A DNA stretch of 64,000 nucleotides from Corynebacterium sp. ACRQK (GTDB lineage: Bacteria; Actinomycetota; Actinomycetes; Mycobacteriales; Mycobacteriaceae): assembly GCF_022345965.1 (NCBI RefSeq), contig NZ_JAKRMU010000001.1, forward strand, positions 124,001-188,000. Direction: 5' to 3'. Position 1 is the stretch's first letter; each line of letters begins with the position of its first letter. The notes under the pieces are model-generated. The model ran no database searches. It was not told the origin of the DNA and saw only the letters and a list, made by a program, of their open reading frames with translations. Of the stretch, positions 1-9,457 are shown piece after piece. A program made the position numbers and the translations under genes.

Positions 1-137
1 ACGTTATTGGCTCGGGGCTTACCACCGCGGCCACCGGCTTCCTCTGGGCCCTGAAGTACCGCTACAGCGGCGGCAATGCCACCTTGACGGGCACGACGAC
101 CGGCGACAGTCAGCGTCAAGAGACCGTCGCAGCCTAG
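1..137 (+). CDS. 3' end of an unidentified gene (44 residues visible)
   Basis: The frame starting at base 3 is open from the window edge to a TAG at 135-137. The visible part starts VIGSGLTTAATGFLWALKYR and ends in a polar Thr/Gln-rich tail, so it looks like a last hydrophobic segment followed by a short hydrophilic end. In C. glutamicum, genes for heme A synthase and a quinone oxidoreductase lie on this side of ctaB, but the residues seen here do not identify either. A membrane protein is plausible; the function is not known. Confidence 0.5.
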   Translation, partial: VIGSGLTTAATGFLWALKYRYSGGNATLTGTTTGDSQRQETVAA

Positions 138-199
138 TACGGCTAAGATTCGGAGCCAAAGAGTATCGTCTAGTTGCCCGCGACGAAGGGGGCCGAATC

Positions 200-994
200 A
201 TGACTCAGCCGACGCGCATGCCGCGCACCACCCTGGAGTTCAATTCGGGGCTGGACACTCCACTGGTGCCTGAACGGGGCGAACACTACTACTCCACCCC
301 CAACCCGATGCGGGATAACAGTGGGGCCTTTGAAGCAATAAAGGCAGCGGGTCCGCAGCCTTACGCTCGGGACCTGCCGGGTCGCATGATTATCTTCCTG
401 GTCGTTGGGTTCTTCGGTGCCGTCTTCGCTGCTATTGGTCTCATGCTGATTCTCAGCAAACTTCACCATGGGGTTGCAACGGCAGACAGTCTCCGTCTCA
501 CGGATACGGTCTTTTTCATCGTTGGAATAATCTTCGTCGTTGTCGCGGTCTACTCGATCTCCAGCGCCCTAGCACGACGCAGGCAAATCGTCACCGCCTG
601 GAAGAATGGCTGGATCGACTACTACCCAGCGCTGGTCGGGCAGGTCTATCATTGCCGCACCGAAAGGCGAGAAAGCGAATCCTCAGGCTCAACGTTCTAT
701 TACTACTATCGGGCGCCTCTCCACGTGCTTTACCCTGATGGCTCGTTCCGGCAGATGCACTCCTTTGAGTTTGAGATGAAGCGCAAGCCCGACTGGTATC
801 GCACCCGTTTTAATATGGCCTCATCGGCGGAAATTGCTGTCGTGGATGGTATGAACAATAACGGCTGGGCGATCGTCGGTATCAGTCGTCGACCCGGGCA
901 AACCCACGCGGAGCTCGATTCCGGGCTCACGAAGAAACAGTGCGAAGCCGTATTCAACCTCGCCGAACGCGATTGGTTCAGAACGGCTTGGTGA
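200..994 (+). CDS. Two-helix membrane protein of unknown function
   Basis: 264 residues from an ATG. I do not recognise the family. Residues 1-60 are polar. Two hydrophobic segments at about 63-86 and 104-124 look like membrane helices and are followed by a short basic stretch (ARRR). The remaining 140 residues are soluble. They contain a Tyr-rich patch (FYYYYRAPLHVLYPDG, about 166-181) and read like a small beta-rich domain exposed on one face of the membrane. The gene is convergent with ctaB, with 27 bases between the stops. Codon usage resembles its neighbours, so it is probably a real gene. The topology is inferred and no catalytic motif is visible. Confidence 0.7.
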   Translation: MTQPTRMPRTTLEFNSGLDTPLVPERGEHYYSTPNPMRDNSGAFEAIKAAGPQPYARDLPGRMIIFLVVGFFGAVFAAIGLMLILSKLHHGVATADSLRLTDTVFFIVGIIFVVVAVYSISSALARRRQIVTAWKNGWIDYYPALVGQVYHCRTERRESESSGSTFYYYYRAPLHVLYPDGSFRQMHSFEFEMKRKPDWYRTRFNMASSAEIAVVDGMNNNGWAIVGISRRPGQTHAELDSGLTKKQCEAVFNLAERDWFRTAW

Positions 995-1021
995 TCTTAG
1001 CCGTGATCCTAGGTCGTGATG

Positions 1022-1960
1022 CTAACCGAGCACAGCCTCGGCGAGAGTCTGCCAGCCCAGCACGGCATCAACAGACAGAGCCACGAACAGTAGCGACAGG
1101 TAGTTGTTCGATAGGAAGAACAGCTGCATCGGCTTGACCGGGGTGCCGTTCTTCACGCCACGGTGAAGCAGATGCGCCTTGATACTGAACCAGGCGCCGG
1201 ACAGCACAGCCGCTGCCAGGTAGATCCAGCTAGCAGCCGGGACAAGCAGAAGCGAAGTGATCACGGTCGCCCAGGTGTAAGCCAGGATCTGGCGCGTAAC
1301 CTGTAGCGGAGGCTTGACCACGGGCATCATGGGCACGCCCGCGGCCTCGTAGTCCTCGCGGTAGCGCATTCCCAGAGCCCAGGTATGCGGCGGCGTCCAA
1401 AAGAAAATAACCATGAACAAAATGAGCGCCTGAACCCACGAAGACCACCCAGCGTGGAAAGCACCGCCGCTGTTATCGGTGATGACGGCCCAGCCAACAA
1501 TCACCGGCATGCAGCCCGCAGCGCCGCCCCAAATGACGTTCTGCCAGGTGCGACGCTTCAGCCACTTGGTGTAGACAAAAACATAGAACCAGTTCGTCAG
1601 CACGATAAAGCCGGCGGCCAGCCACGAGTGGCACAAGAAACCCAGCCACAGCACAGAGGCAATCAGCAGCACCCAGGCGAAGATACGAGCCTCGCCGACG
1701 GAGACGGTCTGGCGGGCAGTGGGACGGCGGCGGGTGCGGCGCATCAGCTGGTCGATATCGTGATCCACCACGTTGTTGAACGTGTTAGCCGCACCAGCGC
1801 CCATCCAGCCGCCGATGAGCGTGAGGAGGATAAGGCCGAAGTTCACTTCGCCGCGCGCTGCCTGCAACATCGCAGGGATCGTGGCCACCAGCAACAATTC
1901 AATGACCCTGGGTTTGGTCAGTGCTAGATACGCCTTGGCCGTCTCAGCGAATGTCTTCAC
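1022..1960 (-). CDS. ctaB: Protoheme IX farnesyltransferase (heme O synthase)
   Basis: Integral membrane prenyltransferase that attaches farnesyl to heme B to make heme O for the aa3-type cytochrome oxidase. The N-terminus reads [16 protein letters not shown], typical of CtaB. The UbiA-type Asp-rich motif NNVVDHDID follows in the first third, then a series of hydrophobic helices. The frame stays open upstream to 2245. I chose the GTG at 1960 because a good ribosome site (GGAGGCGAGG) lies just before it and the resulting 312 residues fit the family. The extra N-terminal residues of the longer frame look non-coding. It diverges from tkt across a 257-base gap. Confidence 0.93.
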   Translation of the reverse strand: MKTFAETAKAYLALTKPRVIELLLVATIPAMLQAARGEVNFGLILLTLIGGWMGAGAANTFNNVVDHDIDQLMRRTRRRPTARQTVSVGEARIFAWVLLIASVLWLGFLCHSWLAAGFIVLTNWFYVFVYTKWLKRRTWQNVIWGGAAGCMPVIVGWAVITDNSGGAFHAGWSSWVQALILFMVIFFWTPPHTWALGMRYREDYEAAGVPMMPVVKPPLQVTRQILAYTWATVITSLLLVPAASWIYLAAAVLSGAWFSIKAHLLHRGVKNGTPVKPMQLFFLSNNYLSLLFVALSVDAVLGWQTLAEAVLG

Positions 1961-2025
1961 CGGCTGCCTCGCCTCCACCTTCTCGAAAGTTTTCCGAATC
2001 GCGTCTAACGCTACCCGAGCGCGGG

Positions 2026-2050
2026 GTGCAGGCCGAAACAGAGCCTGCAC
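2026..2050. repeat. Perfect 8-bp inverted repeat between ctaB and tkt
   Basis: Arms GTGCAGGC (2026-2033) and GCCTGCAC (2043-2050) flank a 9-base spacer. The repeat lies 66 bases upstream of the chosen ctaB start and about 170 bases upstream of tkt. No T-run follows on either strand, so it is not an ordinary terminator. It could be a leader hairpin of ctaB or a protein-binding site. The role is unknown. Confidence 0.5.
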
Positions 2051-2217
2051 TCGCCCATCTACATATAGTCGTACGTGAGCTCCAAATAGTTCCCGCAAGG
2101 TGCAAAAAATTTTTACCCCGATATTCGAGCCTGCAACTGCGCCCACTGGCCACGGCGAGCGACTACGACCATTAGTATGTATGGGGTATTCGGCTTGATG
2201 AAGAAAGGCAACTGACA

Positions 2218-4308
2218 GTGACTCTCTCCCCAGAACAGCAGGCACTTACGGTGCGCAACTATCCGGCGGACTGGACGGAGACCGACACGCGCGCGGTCGA
2301 CCTTGCCCGCGTGCTGGCCGCAGACGCCGTGGAGAAGTGCGGTTCGGGCCACCCCGGCACGGCAATGAGCCTGGCGCCGCTGGCGTATACCCTCTACCAG
2401 CGGGTACTGCGCCACGATCCGCAGGACGTGCACTGGGTAGGTAGGGATCGCTTCGTACTTTCTGCAGGCCACTCCTCCCTGACCCAGTACATTCAGCTGT
2501 ACCTGGGCGGCTTCGGCCTAGAGCTGGAGGACCTGCAGGCACTGCGCACCTGGAACTCTAAGACCCCGGGCCACCCGGAGGTACACCACACCGATGGCGT
2601 GGAGATCACTACCGGCCCACTGGGCCAGGGTCTGGCATCCGCGGTGGGCATGGCAATGGCCTCCCGCCGCGAACGCGCCCTGTTCGACCCGCAGGCACCG
2701 GCCGGCGAGTCCCCCTTCGACCACTTCATCTATGTCATCGCCTCTGACGGCGACGTGCAGGAGGGTGTGACCTCCGAAGCCTCCTCCCTGGCGGGCACCC
2801 AGCAGCTGGGCAACCTCATCGTATTCTGGGACGACAACGGAATCTCCATCGAGGACCAGACCGAGATCGCCTTCACCGAGGACGTCTCCGCGCGCTACGC
2901 CGCATACGGCTGGCAGACCCTCGAGGTCACCGGTGAGGATGTCGAGGGCATCCTGGACGCGGTCGAGCGCGCCAAGGCCGAGACTTCCCGCCCCACCTTC
3001 ATCCGCCTGCGCAGCGTTATCGCCTACCCCGCCCCGACGAAGATGGATACCGGCGCTTCCCACGGCGCTGCCCTCGGCGCGGAGGAGATCACGGGCATCA
3101 AGCAGGCCCTGGACTTCCCGGACGAGCCGTTCCCGGTGGAGGACAACGTAATCGCCCACACCCGCGGTCTGATCGATCGTGGCGCGGAGGCACACAAGCA
3201 GTGGCAGGTTCTTTTTGACGCCTGGGCGGAGAACAACCCGGAGAGCAAGGCTCTGTTCGACCGTCTGTACTCCCGCGAACTTCCGGAGGACTTCGACGCC
3301 GAGGTTCCCAGCTGGGAGGCCGGCGAGTCCCTGGCTACCCGCAAGGCTTCGGAGGCCACCCTGCAGGCTCTAGGTAAGACCCTGCCGGAGCTGTGGGGTG
3401 GTTCCGCCGACCTGGCTGGCTCCACCAACACCATCATCAAGGGCTCCCCGAGCTTCGGCCCGGAGGCCATCAGCACCCGTAACTTCACCGCGGTGCCGGG
3501 TGGCCGCAATCTGCACTTCGGTATCCGCGAGCACGGCATGGTCGCCATCCTGAACGGCATCGCCCTGCACGGCCCGACTCGCCCGTACGGCGCGACGTTC
3601 CTGCAGTTCTCCGACTACGCGCGCGGTGCGGTGCGCCTAGGCGCCCTGATGAAGTCGGATGTTTACCACGTGTGGACGCACGACTCCATCGGCCTGGGTG
3701 AGGACGGCCCCACCCACCAGCCGGTCGAGCACCTGGCATCCCTGCGCGCTATCCCCCACCTGGCGGTTATCCGCCCTGCGGACGCCAACGAGACCGCTGC
3801 TGGCTGGGTGGCTGCCCTGCAGGCCGAGGAGTCCCCGAAGGCTCTGGTCTTGACCCGCCAGAACGTCCCCGTGCTGGAGGGAACCCAGGACAAGGCTGCC
3901 GAGGGCGTGGCCCGCGGCGCCTACGTGCTGGTCGAGGAATCGACGGACACTCCGGAGGTCATCCTGCTGGCCACTGGCTCCGAGGTACAGCTGGCCGTGG
4001 AGGCCGCCAAGGAGCTGGAGAGCCAGGGCGTGGGCACCCGCGTGGTCTCCATGCCAGTCATGGAGTGGTTCCTCGAGCAGGATGCCGAGTACCAGGAGCA
4101 GGTTCTGCCGAGCGACGTGACGGCTCGCGTCTCCGTCGAGGCCGGAATCTCTATGCCGTGGCACCGCTTCGTCGGCCTCAACGGCCGCACCGTCTCCCTG
4201 GAGCACTACGGCGCTTCTGCTGACTACCAGACGCTCTTCCACGAGTTCGGCATCACTTCCGAGGCAGTCGTCGCCGCTGCGCACGACTCCATCGCGGCGA
4301 ACAAGTAA
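2218..4308 (+). CDS. tkt: Transketolase
   Basis: Thiamine-diphosphate enzyme of the non-oxidative pentose phosphate pathway; it moves two-carbon units between sugar phosphates in the cytoplasm. At 696 residues it has the full family length. Visible motifs are GSGHPG (42-47), the cofactor-binding segment DGDVQEG (177-183) with the downstream Asn (about 207), and a C-terminal half with the expected pyrimidine-binding and transketolase C domains. The start is GTG, preceded by GAAAGG. It is the first gene of tkt-tal-zwf-opcA-pgl. A TAGTAT at 2173-2178 is a possible -10 element, but I see no convincing -35. Confidence 0.97.
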   Translation: MTLSPEQQALTVRNYPADWTETDTRAVDLARVLAADAVEKCGSGHPGTAMSLAPLAYTLYQRVLRHDPQDVHWVGRDRFVLSAGHSSLTQYIQLYLGGFGLELEDLQALRTWNSKTPGHPEVHHTDGVEITTGPLGQGLASAVGMAMASRRERALFDPQAPAGESPFDHFIYVIASDGDVQEGVTSEASSLAGTQQLGNLIVFWDDNGISIEDQTEIAFTEDVSARYAAYGWQTLEVTGEDVEGILDAVERAKAETSRPTFIRLRSVIAYPAPTKMDTGASHGAALGAEEITGIKQALDFPDEPFPVEDNVIAHTRGLIDRGAEAHKQWQVLFDAWAENNPESKALFDRLYSRELPEDFDAEVPSWEAGESLATRKASEATLQALGKTLPELWGGSADLAGSTNTIIKGSPSFGPEAISTRNFTAVPGGRNLHFGIREHGMVAILNGIALHGPTRPYGATFLQFSDYARGAVRLGALMKSDVYHVWTHDSIGLGEDGPTHQPVEHLASLRAIPHLAVIRPADANETAAGWVAALQAEESPKALVLTRQNVPVLEGTQDKAAEGVARGAYVLVEESTDTPEVILLATGSEVQLAVEAAKELESQGVGTRVVSMPVMEWFLEQDAEYQEQVLPSDVTARVSVEAGISMPWHRFVGLNGRTVSLEHYGASADYQTLFHEFGITSEAVVAAAHDSIAANK

Positions 4309-4356
4309 ACCCCACCTGAGCTAACCCCACCCCCACAGCAAGGACTGATTCCTTAC

Positions 4357-5469
4357 ATGAGCACCCCCGCCAACATCGACGCACTTGCACGAGCCGGCAC
4401 CTCCGTGTGGCTGGACGACCTGTCCCGTGAGCGCCTGCGCACCGGCAACCTCGCTGAGGTCATTGAGAACAAGGGCGTGGTCGGCGTGACCACGAACCCG
4501 GCCATCTTCGCCAACGCGATGTCCCAGGGCACGGCTTACGACGAGCAGCTCCGCGAGCTCGCCGCCGCTGGCACTCCGGCTGACAGCGCGGTGTTCGAGA
4601 TGGCGGCGGACGACGTGGCGGACGCCTGCGACGTCTTCCTGCCCATCTACGAGAAGACCGATGGTGTGGACGGCCGAGTCTCCCTCGAGGTGGATCCGCG
4701 CCTGGCCAACGAGCGCGAGGCCACCGTCACACAGGCGAAGGAGCTGGCTGCGAAGGTGGGGCGCGAAAACCTGATGATCAAGATCCCGGCCACGCAGGAA
4801 TGCCTGCCCGCCATCACCGACGTGCTGGCCGAGGGCATCAGCGTGAACGTGACCCTGATCTTCTCCGTCAGCCGCTACATCCAGGTGATGGAGGCATTCA
4901 TTGCCGGAATTGCCCGCGCCGCTGAGGCCGGCAAGGACCTCACCAAGATCCACTCCGTGGCCAGCTTCTTCGTCTCCCGCGTAGACACCGAAATCGACAA
5001 GCGACTGGATGGCATCGGCACCGACGAGGCCACTCAGCTTAAGGGCAAGGCAGGCGTGGCCAACGCGCAGCTGGCCTACGCCGCCTTCGAGGAGCGCCTG
5101 CTCAACAACCCCGACTGGACCGCGCTAGCCGACAAGGGAGCCCATGTACAGCGACCACTGTGGGCGTCCACCTCAGTAAAGAACCCCGAGTACCCAGACA
5201 CACTCTACGTAACCGAACTGGCCGGTCCCTACACCGTAAACACGATGCCGGAAAACACCCTGGACGCGACGATCGACCACGGCGAGATCCGCGGCGATTC
5301 CCTCAGCGACACCGCGGAGGACGCGCGCGAAGTGTTCGCCCGGTTGGATGCGGTCGGCGTGAACCTGGCCGAGGTGTGGGCAGTGTTGGAGGACGAGGGC
5401 GTGAAGAAGTTCGTGGACTCCTGGAACGAGCTGCTGGACACCCTATCCGCGCAGCTAGAAGCCAAGTAG
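4357..5469 (+). CDS. tal: Transaldolase
   Basis: Transfers dihydroxyacetone units between sugar phosphates through a Schiff-base lysine. The 370 residues match the longer actinobacterial and cyanobacterial type. TTNPAIF lies at 45-51, and MIKIPATQE at about 140-148 contains the likely catalytic Lys142. It starts 48 bases after tkt, with AAGGA upstream of the ATG, and is followed 57 bases later by zwf, consistent with one operon. Confidence 0.96.
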   Translation: MSTPANIDALARAGTSVWLDDLSRERLRTGNLAEVIENKGVVGVTTNPAIFANAMSQGTAYDEQLRELAAAGTPADSAVFEMAADDVADACDVFLPIYEKTDGVDGRVSLEVDPRLANEREATVTQAKELAAKVGRENLMIKIPATQECLPAITDVLAEGISVNVTLIFSVSRYIQVMEAFIAGIARAAEAGKDLTKIHSVASFFVSRVDTEIDKRLDGIGTDEATQLKGKAGVANAQLAYAAFEERLLNNPDWTALADKGAHVQRPLWASTSVKNPEYPDTLYVTELAGPYTVNTMPENTLDATIDHGEIRGDSLSDTAEDAREVFARLDAVGVNLAEVWAVLEDEGVKKFVDSWNELLDTLSAQLEAK

Positions 5470-5526
5470 CTCAAGCAGCACAAGCAGCGCTCACCCCCAC
5501 CGACTAAAAAATAGGACTTTAGACAA

Positions 5527-7089
5527 GTGCAACTTCCCTTTTCCGCCGAGGAATGGCGCAACCCGCTACGCGACGAATTGGATAAGCGCCTGCCGCGCAT
5601 CGCCGGCCCCTGCGGCCTGGTGATCTTCGGTGTAACCGGCGACCTGGCGCGCAAGAAGCTGCTGCCCGCCGTATACGACCTGGCAAACCGTGGCCTGTTG
5701 CCACCCGGTTTTAGCCTGATCGGCTACGGCCGCCGCGACTGGTCGAAGGAACAGTTTGAGGAGCAGGTTCTGGAGTGCGTCAAGGATCGCGCGCGTACCC
5801 CGTGGCGCCAAAACGTGTGGGATCGCCTCGCCGAGGGCATTTTCTTCGTCACCGGCGACTTCACCACCGATTCTGCTTTTAACGCCCTCGCGGAGAAAAC
5901 CCGGGAGATCGACAACGAACGCGGTACCGCAGGCAACTGGGCTTATTACCTGTCCGTCCCGCCGGACCACTTCCCTAGCGTGTGCCACCAACTCGAGCGC
6001 TCTGGGCTGGCGAAGGCGGACCCGGAACTGGGCGAGCTGCACAACGGCTGGCGACGCGTGGTTATCGAAAAGCCCTTCGGCCACGACGAGCAGTCGGCGC
6101 ACGAACTCAATGAGATCGTGAACAGCGTGTTCCCGGAATCTAGTGTGTTCCGCATCGACCACTACCTGGGCAAGGAGACGGTGCAGAACATCCTGGCGCT
6201 GCGCTTCGCCAACCAGCTGTTCGACCCGATGTTCAACGCCCACTACGTGGACCACGTGCAGATCACCATGGCCGAGGACATCGGCCTGGGCGGACGCGCG
6301 GGTTACTACGACGGCATCGGCGCCGCCCGCGACGTGATCCAGAACCACCTGCTGCAGCTACTGGCTTTAATCGCTATGGAAGAGCCGGTGACGTTCAACC
6401 CGGAGGAGCTGCAGGCAGAAAAGGTGAAGGTGCTGCGCGCAACAACCCCGGTGGGGCCTTTCGCGCAGACTACGGCGCGCGGGCAGTACACCTCCGGCTG
6501 GCAGGGTTCGATTCCGGTGAAGGGGCTGCGCCAAGAGGACGGCTTCGACCCGGAGTCCACCACGGAAACCTACGCCGCGGCTACCTTCGAGATCTCCTCC
6601 CGCCGCTGGGCCGGGGTGCCGTTCTACCTGCGCACCGGCAAGCGCCTGGGGCGCCGTGTGACGGAGATCGCTATCGTGTTCAAGGAGGCTCCACACCTGC
6701 CGTTCGGTCCGGGACAGACCACCGCCCAGGGCAATAACATGCTGGTCATCCGCGTGCAGCCCGAGGAGGGCGTGCTGGTGCGCTTCGGCTCTAAGGTTCC
6801 GGGCTCGGCCATGGAGGTCCGCGACGTGAACATGGACTTCAGCTACTCCGAATCCTTCACCGAGGAATCCCCCGAGGCCTACGAGCGCCTGATCCTGGAT
6901 GCCCTGCTGGACGAGGCGAGCCTGTTCCCCACCAACGAGGAAGTGGAGCTGTCCTGGAAGATCCTGGACCCGATCCTGGACCACTGGGCCCTCCACGGGC
7001 GCCCGGAAGACTACCCCGCCGGCACGTGGGGGCCGAAGGGCGCCGAAGAGATCCTGTCCCGGTCCGGGCGGCAGTGGCGTCGCCCCTAA
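5527..7089 (+). CDS. zwf: Glucose-6-phosphate dehydrogenase
   Basis: Oxidises glucose 6-phosphate to 6-phosphogluconolactone with NADP, the first step of the oxidative pentose phosphate pathway. The 520 residues carry the nucleotide-binding GVTGDLARKK (35-44), EKPFGHD (181-187) and the active-site RIDHYLGKE (209-217). The start is GTG with AGGA about 11 bases upstream. The next gene, opcA, encodes the partner that supports assembly or activity of this enzyme in actinobacteria. Confidence 0.97.
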   Translation: MQLPFSAEEWRNPLRDELDKRLPRIAGPCGLVIFGVTGDLARKKLLPAVYDLANRGLLPPGFSLIGYGRRDWSKEQFEEQVLECVKDRARTPWRQNVWDRLAEGIFFVTGDFTTDSAFNALAEKTREIDNERGTAGNWAYYLSVPPDHFPSVCHQLERSGLAKADPELGELHNGWRRVVIEKPFGHDEQSAHELNEIVNSVFPESSVFRIDHYLGKETVQNILALRFANQLFDPMFNAHYVDHVQITMAEDIGLGGRAGYYDGIGAARDVIQNHLLQLLALIAMEEPVTFNPEELQAEKVKVLRATTPVGPFAQTTARGQYTSGWQGSIPVKGLRQEDGFDPESTTETYAAATFEISSRRWAGVPFYLRTGKRLGRRVTEIAIVFKEAPHLPFGPGQTTAQGNNMLVIRVQPEEGVLVRFGSKVPGSAMEVRDVNMDFSYSESFTEESPEAYERLILDALLDEASLFPTNEEVELSWKILDPILDHWALHGRPEDYPAGTWGPKGAEEILSRSGRQWRRP

Positions 7090-7151
7090 AGCCGCTTCCG
7101 TTCTCCCCCACCTACCCCTCTGACCGCGCGAGGAGCGCTCACTAAACGCCT

Positions 7152-8228
7152 ATGATCATCGACCTACCGAACACCAAGACTAAAGACATCGAGCGGCGCA
7201 TCCGTGCGTTGCGTGAGGAACGCGGCGACGTCACGAGCGGCCGCGTGCTTACGCTTATCGTCGTGACTAGCGAGGACGATGACCTCGACCGCATTATCAC
7301 CTCCACCCACGACGCCTCCCGCGAGCACCCCGCTCGCGTGATTGTGCTGGTTATGCATCGCAGCGAAGAGTCCATGCTGGACGCGCAGCTGCGTATCGGT
7401 GGCGATGCCGGCGCCTCCGAGATCATCATTATGCACCTGCACGGCGAGTTGTCCGCCAACCGCGCCTCCGTCGTGACTCCCCTGCTGCTGCCCGACACTC
7501 CGATCGTGGCCTGGTGGCCAGGCACTGGCCCGCGTAATCCGGCGGCCGACCCCATCGGCGCGCTGGCGACCCGCCGCATCACCGACTCGCTCACGGACGA
7601 GGACGAGGATGCCCTCTACCGCCGCCGTATGACGTATACCCGCGGAGATTCGGACATGGTGTGGAGCCGCATCACCCTGTGGCGCGGACTGCTGGCCTCC
7701 GCACTGGATCAGCCGCCGCACCACCCAATCGTGTCCGCCGAGGTGTGGGGGCCGAAACACGACCCGTCTGTAGACATTGCCGCCGGTTGGCTGGCGGAGC
7801 GTCTGGATGTTCCGTTGACCAGGCACGTTACGGTCGATGGTCACTATGCCGAGGACGTCGAAGGCAATCGCCAGATCTCTATCGAAAAGGCGGTGCTGTA
7901 TCGCCAGGTGGGGGCCATTGAGGTTGAAGTTATTGACGCCAACACGGTATCGCTGACCGTCGGCGACCAGAAGTCTATGGTCACCCTCGGCAGGCGTGCG
8001 CTGGCCGATTGCTTGGCCGAGGAGCTGCGTCACCTGGACCCCGACTACGCCTTCGGCCATGCCCTCCGCGGCCTGGTGCGGGTGAATCGACCGGATCGTG
8101 GTCCCCGCACTTCCCAGTATCGTGGCGTGCAATCCCCCAGCCCGCAGGAGGACAAGCTGGACCGCTGGACCTCCCGCGATGCCCGCGAAACCTATAACAC
8201 CTTCGATGGTCAGGAGTCTTTACGATGA
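7152..8228 (+). CDS. opcA: Glucose-6-phosphate dehydrogenase assembly protein OpcA
   Basis: 358 residues. Recognised from its position between zwf and pgl and from overall similarity to OpcA, which is needed for full glucose-6-phosphate dehydrogenase activity in cyanobacteria and corynebacteria. It starts MIIDLPNTKTKDIERRIRAL, and a PDTPIVAWWPG-like core is visible near residue 115. No enzyme active site is known in the family. The nearest AGGAG is about 16 bases from the ATG, a rather long spacing. Its stop overlaps the pgl start (ATGA), implying translational coupling. Confidence 0.92.
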   Translation: MIIDLPNTKTKDIERRIRALREERGDVTSGRVLTLIVVTSEDDDLDRIITSTHDASREHPARVIVLVMHRSEESMLDAQLRIGGDAGASEIIIMHLHGELSANRASVVTPLLLPDTPIVAWWPGTGPRNPAADPIGALATRRITDSLTDEDEDALYRRRMTYTRGDSDMVWSRITLWRGLLASALDQPPHHPIVSAEVWGPKHDPSVDIAAGWLAERLDVPLTRHVTVDGHYAEDVEGNRQISIEKAVLYRQVGAIEVEVIDANTVSLTVGDQKSMVTLGRRALADCLAEELRHLDPDYAFGHALRGLVRVNRPDRGPRTSQYRGVQSPSPQEDKLDRWTSRDARETYNTFDGQESLR

Positions 8229-9058
8229 AGCCCACGCAGAATAACCGCCGTACCGCTGTCGTCAGCGACAAGACCGGGGTGGAGCTGCGCCCCCGCGACA
8301 ACAAGCAGGACCTGGCAACAGCCGCAGCCCGCGAATTCATCAACACTGTGGCAGAACTGCAGCGCACCGGGGACACTGTAACGGGCGACGGCATCGTCCG
8401 CGTGGTGCTCACCGGCGGCGGCGCAGGCATCGCCACCCTGGCGGAGATCGCCGCCCTGGACCATGCGGCGCAGCAGACGGCGGAGGACTTCCCCGTCACC
8501 GCGATCGACTGGTCCCAGGTATATGTCTTCTTCGGTGACGAGCGCTTCCTGGCCGCCGGCGACGCGGAGCGCAACGACAAGCAGGCCTTCGATGCCCTGC
8601 TGCGCCACGTGAACATCCCTTCGCTGAACGTATTCCGTGTTCCGGCCCTGGCCGCCGGCGAGGAACCTGACGGCCCGGCGCTGGATGCCGCCGCGGAGTT
8701 CTACGGCAAGACGGTGGATCAGGTGGCTCCCGAGGGCTTCGATATCCACCTGCTGGGAATGGGGCCAGAGGGGCACATCAATTCGCTGTTCCCGCACACT
8801 GACGCGCTACTGCACGCCGAGGGTTCGGTAGTGGCGGTGCGCGAGTGTCCGAAGCCCCCGGCGGAGCGCATCAGCCTGACCATGCAGGCGGTCAACCGCT
8901 CCCGACAGGTGTGGCTGCTAGTCAGCGGTGAGGAAAAGAAAGAAGCTGCGGGCCAGGTGTTCAACGGCGGCAATGGCGCCGAATGGCCCGCAGCTTTGGC
9001 CTCCGGAACGAAGGCGACGCTGCTGTGGGTTGACGAGGCCGCCAACCCACTGCGTTAA
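8225..9058 (+). CDS. pgl: 6-phosphogluconolactonase
   Basis: Hydrolyses 6-phosphogluconolactone, the product of Zwf. Family motifs are LTGGG (62-66), FFGDERF (102-108) and LGMGPEGHINSLFP (177-190). At 277 residues it is somewhat longer than many homologues, with about 25 extra polar residues at the N-terminus. The ATG overlaps the opcA stop, which supports this start. It is the last gene of the pentose phosphate operon, and a hairpin follows directly at 9069-9090. Confidence 0.94.
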   Translation: MKPTQNNRRTAVVSDKTGVELRPRDNKQDLATAAAREFINTVAELQRTGDTVTGDGIVRVVLTGGGAGIATLAEIAALDHAAQQTAEDFPVTAIDWSQVYVFFGDERFLAAGDAERNDKQAFDALLRHVNIPSLNVFRVPALAAGEEPDGPALDAAAEFYGKTVDQVAPEGFDIHLLGMGPEGHINSLFPHTDALLHAEGSVVAVRECPKPPAERISLTMQAVNRSRQVWLLVSGEEKKEAAGQVFNGGNGAEWPAALASGTKATLLWVDEAANPLR

Positions 9059-9068
9059 GTTGTTAAGC

Positions 9069-9090
9069 GGTCTGGCTTTTAGGCCAGGCC
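9069..9090. terminator. Candidate bidirectional terminator between pgl and secG
   Basis: Stem GGTCTGGC / GCCAGGCC (one G-U pair) with loop TTTTAG, lying 10 bases after pgl and overlapping the last codons and stop of the convergent secG. There is no strong T-run on either side, as is common in actinobacteria. The position between two convergent genes is the main support. Confidence 0.5.
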
Positions 9091-9318
9091 GTAGTGCAGA
9101 ACCAGGTTCAGGCCGACCAGGGCCAGCAGCCAGATCACTGCGGTGCCCACGGTCAGGCGATCCAGGTTCTTCTCCGCCACGGTGGAACCGGACAGGTTGG
9201 ACTGCATGCCGCCACCGAACAGGCTGGACAGGCCGCCGCCCTTACCCTTGTGCAGCAACACGGAAAGGCCCATCAGCAAGCTGGTGATAACCAGGATGAT
9301 CTGCAGCGTTAGGATCAA
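9079..9318 (-). CDS. secG: Protein-export membrane protein SecG
   Basis: Small auxiliary subunit of the SecYEG translocon in the cytoplasmic membrane. At 79 residues it shows two hydrophobic helices (about 1-22 and 55-77) joined by the family loop GKGGGLSSLFGGG. The start is TTG at 9318, preceded by GAGGGTAGGG. Its location between pgl and ppc is the usual one in corynebacteria. It is probably transcribed on its own, because a hairpin (9396-9422) separates it from ppc. Confidence 0.92.
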   Translation of the reverse strand: MILTLQIILVITSLLMGLSVLLHKGKGGGLSSLFGGGMQSNLSGSTVAEKNLDRLTVGTAVIWLLALVGLNLVLHYGLA

Positions 9319-9395
9319 TGCCCTACCCTCAACTCTTCTTTTGAAATCGACTTACTACAACTTTCAATTAACACCATGAATTTACCCGCTGTAGG

Positions 9396-9422
9396 CCCCG
9401 CGTGACAACCTGCCACGCGGGG
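9396..9422 (-). terminator. Stem-loop after ppc
   Basis: Perfect 9-bp stem CCCCGCGTG / CACGCGGGG with a 9-base loop, 35 bases downstream of the ppc stop. No clear T-run follows on the minus strand. It probably ends the gap-pgk-tpiA-ppc transcript before secG. It lies in the 139-base ppc-secG gap, which must also contain the secG promoter; I could not pick that out. Confidence 0.6.
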
Positions 9423-9457
9423 TGCGGCGTTCTAGCCCCCTTGCTAGCTCGAGTTAC

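Noticed and set aside
1961..2245. N-terminal extension of ctaB to 2245
   Set aside because: The extra residues do not resemble CtaB, they run through the divergent promoter region and the inverted repeat, and a better ribosome site precedes the GTG at 1960.
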